NCBI GenBank assembly: GCA_032358255.1
Contig: JAULBX010004444.1
Span: 1-64,000, forward strand
From: Heterotrichella gracilis
Taxonomy: Eukaryota > Sar > Xanthophyceae > Tribonematales > Xanthonemataceae
Length of the DNA stretch: 64,000 nt
Direction: 5' to 3'
This document shows positions 44,201-55,511 of this stretch, piece by piece. Made by a program: the position numbers and the translations under genes. A model generated the notes under the pieces. It was given only the letters and a program-made list of their open reading frames with translations, ran no database searches and had not been told where the DNA came from. Position 1 is the first letter of the stretch. Each line of letters starts with the position of its first letter.

Positions 44201-45968
44201 TTGCACACAATGGCAGTGCCCCAACGGCATCGTGGTGGTGGACTGCCGGACAAGATTGGGGGCAACATTGTGCCAGCCAGATCCATGTGATTAAGGACTG
44301 CCCTGCACTAGGCTAGGACACCTGTCGGCACATCCCAACCCCTCGCCTCCCCTCCCCTCTCTCCCCACCCCCCTTGCTGCACCCTCCCGCAAACCCCCCC
44401 GATCCCAAACCCTCCCGCAAACCCCCCACTGCAGTGCTCCAACGGCATAGTGATTGTGGACTGCCGGTACAAGCCTGGGGGCAACATCGTGCCCAACAAC
44501 GCCATTGTCCTGGCAAATGTGCTGCCCAAGGGGAGCAGGGTGGGCCCTATTCTGGGCTCAGGCGCACCCGGCAGTGGGCTCACACCCACAAACTGCCTGG
44601 ACAAAGATGGCTTGTTGGCCAACATCAATGCCATGCGGACGGCGCGCGGGTGAGTGCGGAAAGCCTGTGCCAAATGCCCTAGTGGAGGTGTTTAGCTGGC
44701 AAGTGTGGTAATAACAGGGGTGGGCCCGGCCCTGTGGTGGGCTCAGGCAACCCCACGGCAGCGTCCTCACACCCACCATCTGCCTGGAGAAGGATGGTTT
44801 GTTGGTCAACATCAACATCGATGCGATGCGGGCGGCGCGCGGGTGAATACTTGTTAGGAAAGCCTGTGCAGCATACCCCAGTAGGGTTCTTTAGCTGGCA
44901 AATGTGGTGATGAAGGGGGTGGGACACAAGGCCCTCTTCTGGGGCAAGGTTCACCCGGTGAGTTGGGAACGCCTGGCCAGGGTATATTAGAAGGGCACTT
45001 TGTGCAGACGTGGGTGCAACCTCAGCGACCGGCATGGGGGGGGTTTAGGAGACTTCTTGGGAGCTACGTTGGGTCCCTTGGAGCACTATGGGAACTTATA
45101 ACAATGCGTGTGTGCCGGCCTGACCCCAAACCCTAGCATGTAGACCCTAAACCCTAAATTTCCACCTTGTTATCAGGCAACTGGGGTGAAACCCATTGGC
45201 TGACAGTGGAACCTAAACCCTAAGCCCTAAACTCCTTGAGCCACCACCCACCCAGCCTCCAGTCCCTAACTCGAACTCCCGCCTCTCGATCAGGGTGAAG
45301 CCGCTCACGTGGGATTTGGCAGCAGCCAGCAAGGCAGCCAATTGGGTGAAGACCGTCGGCTGCCAGTGGCAATTCGACTCAGTGCCGGGGTTCTTTGTGT
45401 GGATGTGGAAATCGGGGCAGCCCTCGAGCACCACGGGAGGGTTTATGTGCGACCGGTCAGGTGGGTGGCTAGGGTTTTTGTGGGGTTTGGGGGCTAGGGT
45501 TTAGGGTGGGGCACCAAGAGGGTTTTTGTGCGACCGGTCATCACCACCCTCCTCCCCATCACTCACACCCCACACCCCACCACGACCATCTGGCATTATT
45601 CGATTCCACACGCACCCCCCACCCCACCCCTGCACCTCGTATTCCCCCCCCCACCACCCCCACGCCTCACCCTCCATCCCCACCTACCCCCCGCAGCCTC
45701 ATGGACATCCTCCGGCGCCACCTACACCTTCTCCAACACCCCCGCCACCTCCAACGCCCAAAACACCTACCAAGGGTTCACCCTGGCGGTGTGGAAGGCA
45801 GGAACCACCATCGGCTGCGCAGCCGCGGCCTGCCCCGTTCAACCCGGGGATGGGAACCAGCTGTACATGATCCAGTGCAACTGGGGGTACTCGGGGGGCG
45901 ACTTCCCCAACACGTGGACCAATGCAGCGCTCAAGGCCAACGTTCTGCCTGTCAAGGGGGGAAAATAG
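41249..45968 (+). CDS. Secreted tandem-CAP (PR-1-like) protein B (7 exons)
   Basis: Exons 41249-41378, 41976-42036, 42655-42798, 43604-43781, 44435-44649, 45294-45460, 45697-45968 give 388 aa. The splice phases and the lengths of exons 2, 3, 4 and 6 (61, 144, 178 and 167 bases) are identical to gene A, so the two are paralogues. The signal segment is LTSLAVLVHLLCAASVQA. The first CAP domain has AHNTYRAAHG, LTWDQSL, GQGENLGS and AHFTQIVWQSTTRVGCAFA. The second module has MRTARG, LTWDLAAASKAANWV, GFTLAVWKAGTTIGCAAAAC and MIQCNWGYSGGDFPNTW, again without the motif histidines. A CAP protein with two modules of unequal integrity is unusual; conservation of the altered second module in both paralogues implies it is functional. 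AATAAA lies about 190 bases after the stop. Confidence 0.92.
42840..43020 (+). repeat. Two donor-side echoes of CAP-B exon 3
   Basis: The exon 3 end (CGCTACCAGTGCCAG...GGGGAGAACCTTGGCAGCAG plus GTAGGG) recurs at about 42840-42905 with an internal deletion, and more decayed at 42950-43015. TAGGGTGTAGGGTTT tracts lie between. Confidence 0.92.
43110..43603 (+). repeat. Five-copy acceptor array before CAP-B exon 4
   Basis: Five copies of the exon 4 start, each with its own AG (43124-43125, 43208-43209, 43287-43288, 43392-43393, 43500-43501), precede the coding acceptor at 43602-43603. The copies share TTGGCTGCAGGTCCAGCACC, then CCTGCAGCTTCCCGCTCAA. Spacing is 79-108 bases. AACCCTAAA tracts precede most of the acceptors. 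None of the five has a downstream copy of the exon 4 donor. Confidence 0.95.
43905..44290 (+). repeat. Echoes of CAP-B exon 4 end and exon 5 start
   Basis: At about 43915-43985 a decayed copy of the exon 4 end occurs (CAGATGGTGTGGCAG, GGGGTGGGCGCCTTTGC). At 44205-44285 a copy of the exon 5 start occurs (TGCCCCAACGGCATCGTGGT to GGCAACATTGTGCC). Confidence 0.88.
44700..44990 (+). repeat. Donor-side echoes of CAP-B exon 5
   Basis: A long copy of the exon 5 end (GGGCCCGGCCCTGTGGTGGG to GCGGCGCGCGGGTGAATAC) lies at 44718-44848, with a more decayed copy of the same region near 44915-44960. Flanking intron sequence (AAGCCTGTGC..CCC.AGT.GG) is repeated too. Confidence 0.9.
45160..45560 (+). repeat. 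Echoes around CAP-B exon 6
   Basis: A decayed copy of the exon 6 middle lies at about 45178-45215 (CAACTGGGGTGAAACCCATT). A donor-side copy of the exon 6 end (AGGGTTTTTGTGCGACCGGT) lies at 45515-45545. Confidence 0.75.
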
Positions 45969-46004
45969 GAGTAGGTGTGCATGGCGCTCAGGAGGGGAGG
46001 GGAG

Positions 46005-46095
46005 GGAATGCAGCACGCACGGCCAACGTTCTGCCTGTCAAGGGGAAATCAGGCGTGGATGCATGGCGCTCAGGAGGGGAGGGGAGGGGGGGGAT
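46005..46095 (+). repeat. Post-stop echo of the last CAP-B exon
   Basis: GGCCAACGTTCTGCCTGTCA followed by AGGGG, GCATGGCGCTCAGGAGGGGA repeats the last codons, stop region and 3' flank of CAP-B, about 75 bases downstream. Confidence 0.9.
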
Positions 46096-46659
46096 TTTAT
46101 CATAACAGGGTAGGAAATTGTGGTTTTGAGCTCAGGCAGCCTGTGCACCTGAGCTACAATAAACAAGGGGAGTGGGTGCCTGGTGGTGGGTTTTCAAATT
46201 TCATATCCACTCAAGGGCCAAAGGGAACAATCTAGGTACTTTAGGGTTTCAGCAATGCTGAGACAGCAAGGGTGGCCCTTCCTGTGGCATGGCTACCGAA
46301 TATATTCTGATGTTTCTGCTTTTTTTTTAATCATAGACACACCAATGAGGCCCTGGGCCCAGGGGGTTGGTGCTAAGTCCTTTCATGTGCTGTTTGCTTT
46401 TTATTAGTAAGTGTTTACCATTACCAGGCAGCCTAATATGGGTGCAATATACGGGTTAACCCCACTTTCAAACCTGGATATTATCACCGCAGTATGTCAC
46501 AGGCTACCCCTTACCCACAATCGTAGGGACCTGCAGCAAATTCTTTCACGTTTACGCTGCATCCGGTGCAGTACCGCAGTAAGCCTACAAGCGTAGCTAC
46601 GTCCATACACGTGCGAATCGTTTACGTTGTATCTTGCTGTTACTGCTAGGATCTAACTA

Positions 46660-46735
46660 CCCTAGCTTAGGTTGTTGAGCTGCCCTTTGCAGCAAACTAC
46701 AGCAACTAGTCTAGCTTAGGTTGTTGAGCTGCCCG
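46660..46735. repeat. 24-bp direct repeat
   Basis: CTAGCTTAGGTTGTTGAGCT followed by GCCC occurs twice, at 46662-46685 and 46711-46734. I see no counterpart of the pair in copy 2 of the segmental duplication. Confidence 0.85.
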
Positions 46736-47741
46736 TGCTATGCACGCGGCACTTCCGTGCTCAGCCCATGGTGCCATCAGCCGTTTGACCGTGTTATTAC
46801 TTGAAAAACAATTTTGCTCTTACTGACAAGACAAATTATATTGAACGCAAATGTCCAAAGTGCTGGCCATGCATGCATGCTCTTGGACCACCCCGGTGGA
46901 ACAACTGTAACAGCTTGGCAATTGATATTGTAATCAGTGATTTGTGTCACAGTGTCACTGTGCCATGCGTGCTAAGCGATCGCCTATGCTATAGCTGTTG
47001 CAATACAGGTGCTCAAACAATGCAACCTTTCAATTTACCCAGTAGCTCAGTGGGCCAACCCAAAACCTGTGTATTTACGCTCCCTCATTTACCCTTACTG
47101 CGCACAACTTGTCTGAGGCGGAATCAAGGGCCCAGGGCTATAGCAGCTTCAAGGATTTGCAATAACTGGATCAGTTGCCTTCTCAATATCGCCGAGTTTG
47201 TTGATGATCAACAAACTCGTTCCCTAGGAGCTGCAAAACTACAATTTACAATACATTGTACAACTGAATCAAGTCTAGTTCAACGTAAACTGTACCGGTA
47301 TAGCACGCTAGGTCTAGGACGTATCATAGTTCAACAAACACTGTCAGGGTGTTACCATGCCCCATGCAACTGGCAGTAGCAGCACACACCCTGGTGACCA
47401 ACTAAAGAATGGCATTGCAATGTCAACCATAGTGTGCAAAAATACATACATTGTAATAGAATCGCAAGTGTTGTTAGGCTGCCAGCTGCTAGGCACGTGA
47501 CATTGTTGATATACTGATGTATATGCGATACGCAGAAATCAATCACAAATCATCAGATGGGAACGAGAATGGTGACGGTGGGAAAGCATTCTGAACTTTC
47601 ATTTTTTTGCAACGCATAGCCGGTGTTTGCCTTTTTAAAGATGTTGGTACTCAGAGCTCATCCCCGGGAGCAGTGGATTGAGCACCTTGCCACTAAGTGT
47701 GCCAACACCCCGTTTCCCCAAAGTGGCAGCCAACGTCTTGG

Positions 47742-50472
47742 CTACTGCTTGACCAGCTTGCCCTCCAGGGCCTTGGCCAGCAGCTCTTCAGACAACTGCG
47801 AAGTGAGCAGCAAGGCATGGGGTCAGCACTGAGAAGCAAAATGGCAGTTGGCACATCCAGAACTGCCGGGCTAGCAGCTCTTCAGACAAGTGCACATGGA
47901 GCGGCAGGGCGAGGCCAGCCTGGGCCATACCATGCACACTGCGGTTGAAAATGAATGCAATCCCCGGGGGATCCTACTAGGGTTTACTTTGCCCGTTACA
48001 TGATAACAGCCGCTCCGAATCAGACCTGCTTAGCGTTTACAGTTTAGGGGTTTTAAGGGTCCAGTAGCACCCTCACCTCCCAGAACTTCTTGGCTTTCTC
48101 GGCATCCTGCGCCTCCTTGTTTGGCGTCACCACCTGGCAGTCCGAGAGGTACGCGCCAGACTGCGCCTCCAGCGCCGGGTCCACGCACGCCACTATGGTG
48201 GTGGCGGCCCCCGCGGGGATGCTCTTTGCAAAGAGCGGGGCAAGCATGCCCCACACCACAGTAACAACCCACCCCGTGTGGCGAGCCAGGTTGGTGTTGA
48301 TTGCGCCGGGGTGCAGGCTGTAGGCGGTGATGGGGGCACCCTCCTCCTTCATCCTACGTGCGGGAATGGGGGTTGTAAAGCTTGGCTAAACAAGCTTTGG
48401 GCTCAGCAAGAGCCTTGTTGGTGATTACTCTGGTGATTACTTTAAATTTGTAAATTTTAGAGTTTTGATGAGTGGGGAGCCACGGCCCACAGAGTGCTGA
48501 TGACCCAACCCATGTGGCGGCCAGGTTGGTGGTAAACCCTAAACTCTAAGCCCTAATCACCCGCAGGCTGAAGGCGCCCTCCTCCTTCAGCTTGGGCTGG
48601 CCGTCTGCCAACGACTTGTTGTATTTGTGCTTCTCCCAGTTGACACCATCCACTAGCCACCAGAAGTGCCCCATCGTAATAAGAACCCTCAACCCTAAAC
48701 CCTTAACCCATAACCCTTGACACTGGTGGTGACATGATTCGCCGCGAACGCACCACCCACCTCCTGGAAAGCTCCTTGGTAAACAAGATGTTGGCCAGCT
48801 TGGACTGGCCATATGCTTTCCACGTGTTGTACTTGCGCTTCTCCCAGTTGAGGTCATCCAGGTCCACGGTGCCCCAGTCATGGGCGAGGGAGGACACGGC
48901 AACCACGCGCGACTTGATGCCCTGGGGCGCGCCGGTATCACAGTTGGTAAGTTATCAAACCACATATGTCGGGTCATGATATGGGTTTCTCGCGCATATT
49001 TGTGCAATGCGACCATTGGATACAAGCTATATTATTTAGCACATTGACATCTCACTGTCAAGTATCAATCAAATCAAGACCCTTTTAACGATAACGGCTG
49101 CGGTGCGAAAATATTTCAAGGTTTTCAGGAGGAGGGAGCCAGCCCACGCTCACAAGACTGCAATTTAAACATGCACAAGATAATATATTTGTGATGTGAG
49201 ACAATTGTTTTAAGAAAACCAGCTTGTGCAACTTTGTGGATGACCCGGCGGAACTGCGCGCCAGGTACAATAAACGCCCTGCCACTTGTACACACCCTAA
49301 TCTAGGGTTCATCGATTCACAGGGTCCCCACCTGTGCTTTGAGCTTGGGCAGCAGGAGCTTGGTCAGGTAAAAGTGGCCAAAGTGGTTTGTGCCTGTATG
49401 TAGAGGGGCGTCATGTGGCAAGGATCCATGGGCTTAGACTGGGCCAGGACTGGGCAGGGGTTGTGGTGTTTGAGAAAATGGTGGGTGGAAGGGATAGACT
49501 TGTAGGATGTGACCATTGCGCAGTTCTAAAACCAGATTAATTTCGGTGGAAGAGTATGCGGCCGCGGACAAGGCGGGGCTGCTGGCGCGTGTGAGTTGGG
49601 GGCTGAAGAGCTGAGGGCCAGGCAAGACTAAAAAAGAAATGGCATAAATGGCACCCGTGGGTACAGGTGCACCGCTGTTACACCGTGGCGTTGTAAGCGT
49701 TAATAGTAGGGGAAACAGTGGACAGATGTGGCAATGCCTTCCCTTCGACCTATCCTTATCCTTAACCAACGCGCCTGTTCAAGGACAGGCTGCGCAGACA
49801 TATAGTTATTTGTTTATTTTGTTGTGAGCGTACCAGTTTGGAGCTCAAACCCGTCTTTGGTGTACGACTTGGGGCAGGCCATGACTCCGGCGTTCAACAC
49901 CAGGAGGTCCAGCTGTCTTCCAGAGGTCAAGAACTTGTCTGCAAAGGTCTTTACGCTGGAAAGGTCTGCCAGGTCTAGCTGCGCCACCTCCAAGGTGCCC
50001 TAAATCGCAAGATGTGTTTTTTGTAAGGCACAGTGGTCTTAGCTGGGTTGTTGCTGCCATCTTCAGACCTTCTCAAACCAAATTGGAAGGCAGGAAGTGT
50101 TACAAAATGCTTTCCAAGGTGAGGAGTGCCTATCATGGTCAGAACTGGGCTCAGAGAATATGTGTGGCTGCAGAGGCACCCACCACAGATGCGGCGGCAC
50201 GCACCCAACAAACGGGTGTTCAACCCACGGGCACTGGCTGTGCAACCCACCTTGACACCTGAGTCCTTCAGCTCCTGAGCCACCTTCTCGCCCGCGTCCA
50301 CTTTCCTGCTTGTCAAGACGACGTGGGCTCCTGCACTAGACAGGGCCCTGCACGTCTCCACGCCGATCCCGCTATTCCCTCCTGTCACAATGGCCACTTT
50401 CCCAGTAAGATCCGCCCCACTGAGTGCTTCTAGCGCAGTAGTGCGAGACCCAAACTTCTTGTTCGTCGTCAT
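47742..50472 (-). CDS. Short-chain dehydrogenase/reductase, retinol-dehydrogenase/WWOX-like (6 exons)
   Basis: Exons in coding order: 50472-50251, 49999-49834, 49393-49332, 48921-48761, 48353-48077, 47795-47742; they give 313 aa. It is a classical SDR: TGGNSGIG nucleotide-binding motif at residues 30-37, NAGVM at 110-114, SS near 160, and catalytic Tyr187/Lys191 in WKAYGQSKLAN. NHFGHFYLT and YSLHPGAINTNLARH are typical of the retinol dehydrogenase / WWOX / Tic32-like subgroup, which reduces varied carbonyl substrates with NADP(H). The substrate is unknown. The last small exon encodes LSEELLAKALEGKLVKQ and is conserved in the duplicate copy. A read-through of exon 5 would end at 48053; the spliced version is preferred because the extra exon is maintained in both copies. 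No targeting signal is evident. Confidence 0.9.
48545..48655 (-). repeat. Chimeric echo of dehydrogenase exons 4 and 5 without the intron
   Basis: Read on the minus strand this encodes NWEKHKYNKSLADGQPKLKE followed by EGAFSLR. It joins part of exon 4 (NWEKRKYN...YGQSKL) directly to part of exon 5 (KEEGAPITAYSL). It lies in the intron between those two exons. The intervening intron and exon ends are absent, so a deletion within an echo, or an RNA-templated copy, is possible. Confidence 0.8.
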
Positions 50473-51684
50473 CTTGGCTCCTTGTTTGGGTGGTGATGTG
50501 TGAGGGCAAGGTGGCACTTAGCTTTGAGTATGTGGGTAGCTGCCGGAAGCAACACAAGCACCGTCGCTTTCTTCAGATAGATAAAGGGAGAAAGCAGAGG
50601 AAACAAAAGGGCAGCGTTAAGTTCGCGCACGAGGAAATCCGAGGTGGTTTATGCGTGGACGCCACCAATAGTATATATGGGTGGATGTGAAAGGTGCCTG
50701 CTCTATATAGGACACTGCAGAGGGCTCCTTGACTTTGACAGAGACTCGCTGTCTCTGAGGTGCAAAGGGGCTTATGCAACTAGCCACAGGAAGGTTGCAG
50801 AACCGGTTGCGGCACCAGTTATGAGACCACCAATGTGGGGTTGTCACCGCTTACGTCACCACTCATCACATGGGACCCACATGGGGTGCACGTGTAACGG
50901 CGGCTTGAAAGGGAGCCATCTTTTCTTTGAGCTTTCATGCGATTCTCAGGAGTATGCAAGGCACACCTGTAGCAGGTACGACGTTGGGTTTGGAGGGCAT
51001 TAATTTCGGAAGCGCGTTGCTGGTTTCGTCGGTGCTTCTCTTCAGGCAAGCCCAATGCCTAGGCATGCTTCATGTATTCCAAGACAGGTCTGTCAGGTTG
51101 AGTAGGGACATCACTGCGTCCAGGGCGTTCACAACCGACTGGGTACAAGGCAATTGAGTTCTTCGCTCAGGAGTTGATATCAATAGCTGGGTACAAAAGC
51201 TGCGTCGTTACCACAAGTACTGCACACGGCCTTGTCTTGTCGTGACATTCAATGCCATGCTGCACAAACTTCAGAGTAACCGTTCTCGACGTCAATGTGA
51301 GCGTTTCCCACCAGAGATTGATGTTTCGAACATCTGGTAGTTACAGCAGGTGTCAAAGCGACCAGTGTGCTATGCATGCATCGGACACAGTATGCATGCA
51401 TTGCCCACGCGGCAGTAGCTTTGTTGCCGATATAATATTGAATATTATGTTGAATATGGTGTTGTTGATTTGGAAGACAAGTGCGCATTTTTCCACACAA
51501 TTTTGCACAAAGAACATTCTGCCTAGTAGTGGCACCCAGCACAGTCTTGGCTTGGTGGCAGGCTTGGTGGCAAATGCGCCTCTAGTTTCAGTTCATCACA
51601 AGCTGAAACCCAACTCCAACACCCAGGCACAGGCAGGCTCTTGGAGCACCCAGCACTGAAACCAGAAAACAGAACCACCCCACC
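50473..51684. promoter_or_regulatory. Upstream region of the dehydrogenase and duplicated MYND 5' flank
   Basis: The left part is the dehydrogenase promoter. From about 51040 the sequence is homologous to 54895-55511, the flank immediately upstream of the MYND gene, so it represents a second, now orphaned, copy of the MYND promoter region. Confidence 0.7.
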
Positions 51685-51702
51685 ATGGCCAGCCCTGCAC
51701 CC
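51685..51702 (+). pseudogene. Orphan first six codons of a MYND gene copy
   Basis: ATGGCCAGCCCTGCACCC, preceded by a kept leader (AACCACCCCACC), encodes MASPAP and matches MATPAP at the start of the MYND gene at 55512. Homology ends right after codon 6 and the sequence turns into the left end of duplication copy 2. This marks the duplication junction. Confidence 0.88.
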
Positions 51703-53126
51703 ATAATTTATTTCGTTGGCGTCCACCATGGGCCAAAGTGGAAATTCTACTAGAGGGTACTGGAGGGTTTGAGCAATGCTGAGATAACAAGCGTCGAGTT
51801 TTCTGTGACACGGCTGCCGAGTTTTTTCTGTTGTTTGTGCTTTTTGCTTTTTCTTTGTTGACACACCAACGAGGCCCTGGGCGCAGGGGGTTGGTGACAA
51901 GTCGTTTCATATGCTGTTTGCTTTTGTTTTACTGAGTGTTCACCATTATCACGCAGCCTCACATGGGCGCAATATACGGGTCAACCCCTCTTTCAAGACT
52001 GGCTATTATTTCACCGCAGTATTTTGCATGCTACCCCTTTCCTACATAATTAGGGTACTGCAACGTATTGTTTCATCTTTACGCTGCATCAAGTACGGTA
52101 TTGCAGTGCATCCACAACCGTAACTACGTCCGTACGAGTGCAAACCATCTATAGTGTATCATGCAATAACTGCAAGTTGGGCTGCGTTTGCGACGCGGCA
52201 CTACTGTGCTCAGTCCACATGGGATGATGGCGCCATCATCCGTACATTTGCGTTTTGGACAAGCTAGATTACAAATGATAGTATGCAAAATGTAATTGAA
52301 CGACCTGTGCCCCAGACTGGCAGACACCTCATTGCAATGGGACAGCTGTAACAGTTGTACGCCGCTTCATTCCTTGGTGTGCACACCAACACTCAAGTTG
52401 CAGCAGTTGCCGCAATTGTTATCAGTTGCCTTTTCAACTGCCAACTTAGATATCAATGAGCTGACCAAGTACGCCTTTGTGCATCCCTTTTTTTTCTTTC
52501 TGAACAATATCTTACAGTGAACATCACGGCAACAAACATAAAAATAACACACTAGGTCCAGGACCAAGGTTCTGTGAAGTTCAACAAAACAGTGGCACGT
52601 CAATCATTGTGTTGCCTTACTCAGTCTCTGTGCGTCCCCTTTCTTTCTTTTCTTTCTTGCCAATTATCATATAGTAAGCATTGCATCTTGCAGCTGGGTA
52701 CCACAGTAGTAGCAGACACCTCCTAAACATGTCAACACTTTGGCTCACACCTTTGTCAATTACAATACGAAAAGAAACCTGCAATGGAGTTGCTATTGCT
52801 AGAAGGGCTGCCACCTGCATAAACACGGTTAGACTGCCAGCAGTCTTTGCTGGCCAGCTGCTACATGCATCTATTTGAACGCATGCGATAATATCAATAC
52901 TATGTGGTAGCCAAAACCGATCACGTGTTTAGCGTCATGATTCATAGGGTAGGAAAGGTGAAGATGAGGAAAGCATGAAAAAAATTCCTTTATTTGAAAC
53001 AAGTAGCCGTTTTTTGCCTTTTTGAAAGTTGTGCCTATCCCCGGGTGCTGTGGTTGGAGTTACTTGCTCGGAGTGCGCCAACCTGCCATTGCGCCGACTC
53101 GAAGCCCACACATTGCTGATAATTCG

Positions 53127-54890
53127 CTACTGCTTGGCCAGCTTGCCCTCCAGGGCCTTGGCCAGCAGCTCTTCAGACAGCTGCGCAATGAGCACAAGGG
53201 CATGGGGTCAGCCCCAGGAAGCAAAATGGCAATTCGCACATCCACAACTGTCGGGCTGGGGACTCTTCAGACAAGTGTGCATGGAGCGGCAGTCGAGGCT
53301 TTGATATTTTGTTATTGTTACATAATAACATGGAGCGGCTTGGCAAGGTCAGCCTAGGCCATACCATGCACAGTGCGGCTTAAAATTAACGCAATCCCCG
53401 GGGGGATCCTAGTAGGGTTTACTTTGCTCGTTAAATGATGACAGCCGCTCCGAGGAAGACCTGTTTAGGGTGTACGGGTAAGGGGTTTAGGGATCCTGAT
53501 CCACCCCTCACCTCCCAGAATTTCTTAGCTTTCTCCACATCCTGCGCCTCCTTGTTGGGAGTCACCACCTGGCAGTCTGACAGGTAAGCCCCTGACTGTG
53601 CCTCAAGTGCTGGGTCCACACATGCAACTATGGTGGTGGCGGCGCCGGCGGGAATGCTCTTTGCAAACAGCGGGGCGGCCATGGCCCATACAGCCCTGAA
53701 AACGCTGCCCATGTGGCGGGCCGCGTTGGTTTTGATTGCGCCTGGGTGCAGGCTGTAGGCGGTGACAGGGGCGCCCTCCTCCTTCATCCTGCAATGGATT
53801 AAGGGTTTTCGGGTTTTTTTTAGGGTTTAGAGTTATCGTGTAGGGAAGATGTGCAGAGGCAGTGGCGGGGACACAAACGTGTTCTCCCTGTGCTATCCTC
53901 CAGGATACATGGGTGTGCATCTGTGCTGCGCTGCACGCAGGCAGGCTTGATCACAATCGCGCACTTTAGTTTGCAAAGCGTCCAGGTGCATGCAGGGGGC
54001 GACCATCATGGTGCAGCAGGGGGCGACCATCGCAGTGCGGCAGTCAGGCACCTGGATGCAGCACATGGATGCGGCACTGGCTACCGCATGTGCCCCACCC
54101 TACAAACACTGCTGTTCATGAAGATTATTGGCACCCACCTCCTGGAAAGGTCATTTGCAAACAGCACGTGGCCAGCTTGGACTTGCCCATACGCATGCCA
54201 CTGAATGCCCTTGCGCTTCTCCCAGTTGACATCAGCCACCGGCCACAGGATGTGCCCCGCCGCTGTGAGCAACCCTAAACCCTTCATGCAGTTGATGATA
54301 TTGGTTCACCAGGAATGCACCACCCACCTCCTGGAAAGCTCCTTGGCAAACAAGACGTTGGCCAGCTTGGACTGGCCGTATGCTTTCCACTTGTTGTACT
54401 TGCGCTTCTCCCAGTTGAGGTCATCAAGGTCAATGGGGCCCTAGGCGTGGGCAAGGGAGGACACAGCTACCACGCGCGACTTGATGCCCTGTGCGCGCCA
54501 GCAACAAAGTTAATTGATCTTTTTAATATGTCATGTCAAGTTCATTTTATGAACTTCTTTATATGAATTTGTTTCTCCTCTGCATTGAATTTATTTCTCC
54601 TCTGCGATTACACACACACAATCGAGTCTTGTGAGACCGCCAAAAAAAATTATTGTGAATTTTGTATTGTTTTAAATCATGCCCATCAACTAAATAACTC
54701 ATGATATCGCAAGGAGCACGATTGCGGTGCGCCCATATTGACTCGACGAGCGCGACTTGCACTTGACGTGGCTCACATTAACGCCGGATACAACAATGCC
54801 CGATCAAGGCGTTTGGCAACACAGTAAGTCAGGGTCATTGTGTCAGGGTTTAAGACTGGTTCATGGGTCCCCACCTGTGCCTTCAAATTG
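53127..54890 (-). pseudogene. Truncated duplicate of the short-chain dehydrogenase
   Basis: Exon copies: exon 4 at 54488-54328, exon 5 at 53788-53512 and exon 6 at 53180-53127. They have exactly the lengths of the intact gene's exons (161, 277 and 54 bases) and retain splice sites. Exons 1 and 2 and most of exon 3 are deleted; only the last ~12 bases of exon 3 and its donor remain near 54868-54885. Exon 4 has an in-frame TAG at 54443-54441 in place of TGG (Trp166 of the intact protein). Exons 5 and 6 are fully open and differ mostly by scattered substitutions, so decay is recent. An extra decayed exon 4 copy lies at about 54125-54260. Confidence 0.92.
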
Positions 54891-55511
54891 CGCATGTCAT
54901 TGCCTAGGCATGCCTTATCTACTCCAAGACAGGTCTATCAGATAGAGAAGCTAGGCACATCACAGCGCCCAGGGCGTTAGCAAGCGACTTGAAAGACAAA
55001 GTGGCTTAGTTCCTTCGGTCAGGAGCTGATATTTGGATACAAACGGTATGCCGTACCACAACTACTGCACAAGGCTATGTCTTGTCGTAAACCCATACTG
55101 CACGCACATCAGTGCAAACGTTTATCCTCGATACTGAAGTCAGTATTTTACCGTTACTGAGTCAAGGTTGGAACGTCTGGCAGCGTGAGCAGGTGTCACA
55201 TTGACCAATGTGGTATGCATGCACTGGAAACGCACAGTATGCATGCAGTGCACATGGCAGCAGCTGTGCTGCCACTATCGCATGGTATATTGGTGTACTT
55301 GATTTGGAAGACACGTGGTTGCTGTTTGCGCTTTTCTACACACAACCTTCCACACAGAAAAATACCCAGCAGTGTCATGCTACCACCCAGCACGATCTTG
55401 ACTAGGTGGCAATGCATCTCTGGATTCAATGCATCACAAGCTGAAACCCACTCCATCACCCCTACACAGGCATCCTAAAGCACACACCATTACAAAGAGA
55501 ACCAAGCCACC
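54891..55511. promoter_or_regulatory. Promoter and leader region of the MYND gene
   Basis: It lies upstream of the start at 55512 and is conserved with 51040-51684. Words kept in both copies, such as GATTTGGAAGACA, CACCCAGCAC and TCACAAGCTGAAACCCA, make this a useful two-sequence footprint. A TATA-like GGTATATTGG lies near 55283. Confidence 0.5.

Larger units (their letters stand above)
46215..51705. repeat. Segmental tandem duplication, copy 1
   Basis: This copy runs from the CAP-B 3' flank through the intact dehydrogenase to a fragment of the MYND gene start. Anchors shared with copy 2: GACACACCAA(T/C)GAGGCCCTGGGC (46335 / 51860), GGGCGCAATATACGGGT type (46440 / 51965), the dehydrogenase exons, CCTAGGCATGC (51055 / 54902), TTGGTGACTTGATTTGGAAGAC-type sequence (51465 / 55300), and the CACCATGGCC start (51681 / 55509). 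Coordinates of the ends are approximate. Confidence 0.88.

Noticed and set aside
48053-48076. Alternative C-terminus of the dehydrogenase by reading through exon 5
   Set aside because: A GTGAGG donor at 48076 and a conserved last exon (LSEELLAKALEGKLVKQ), preserved in both duplicate copies, make splicing the better model.
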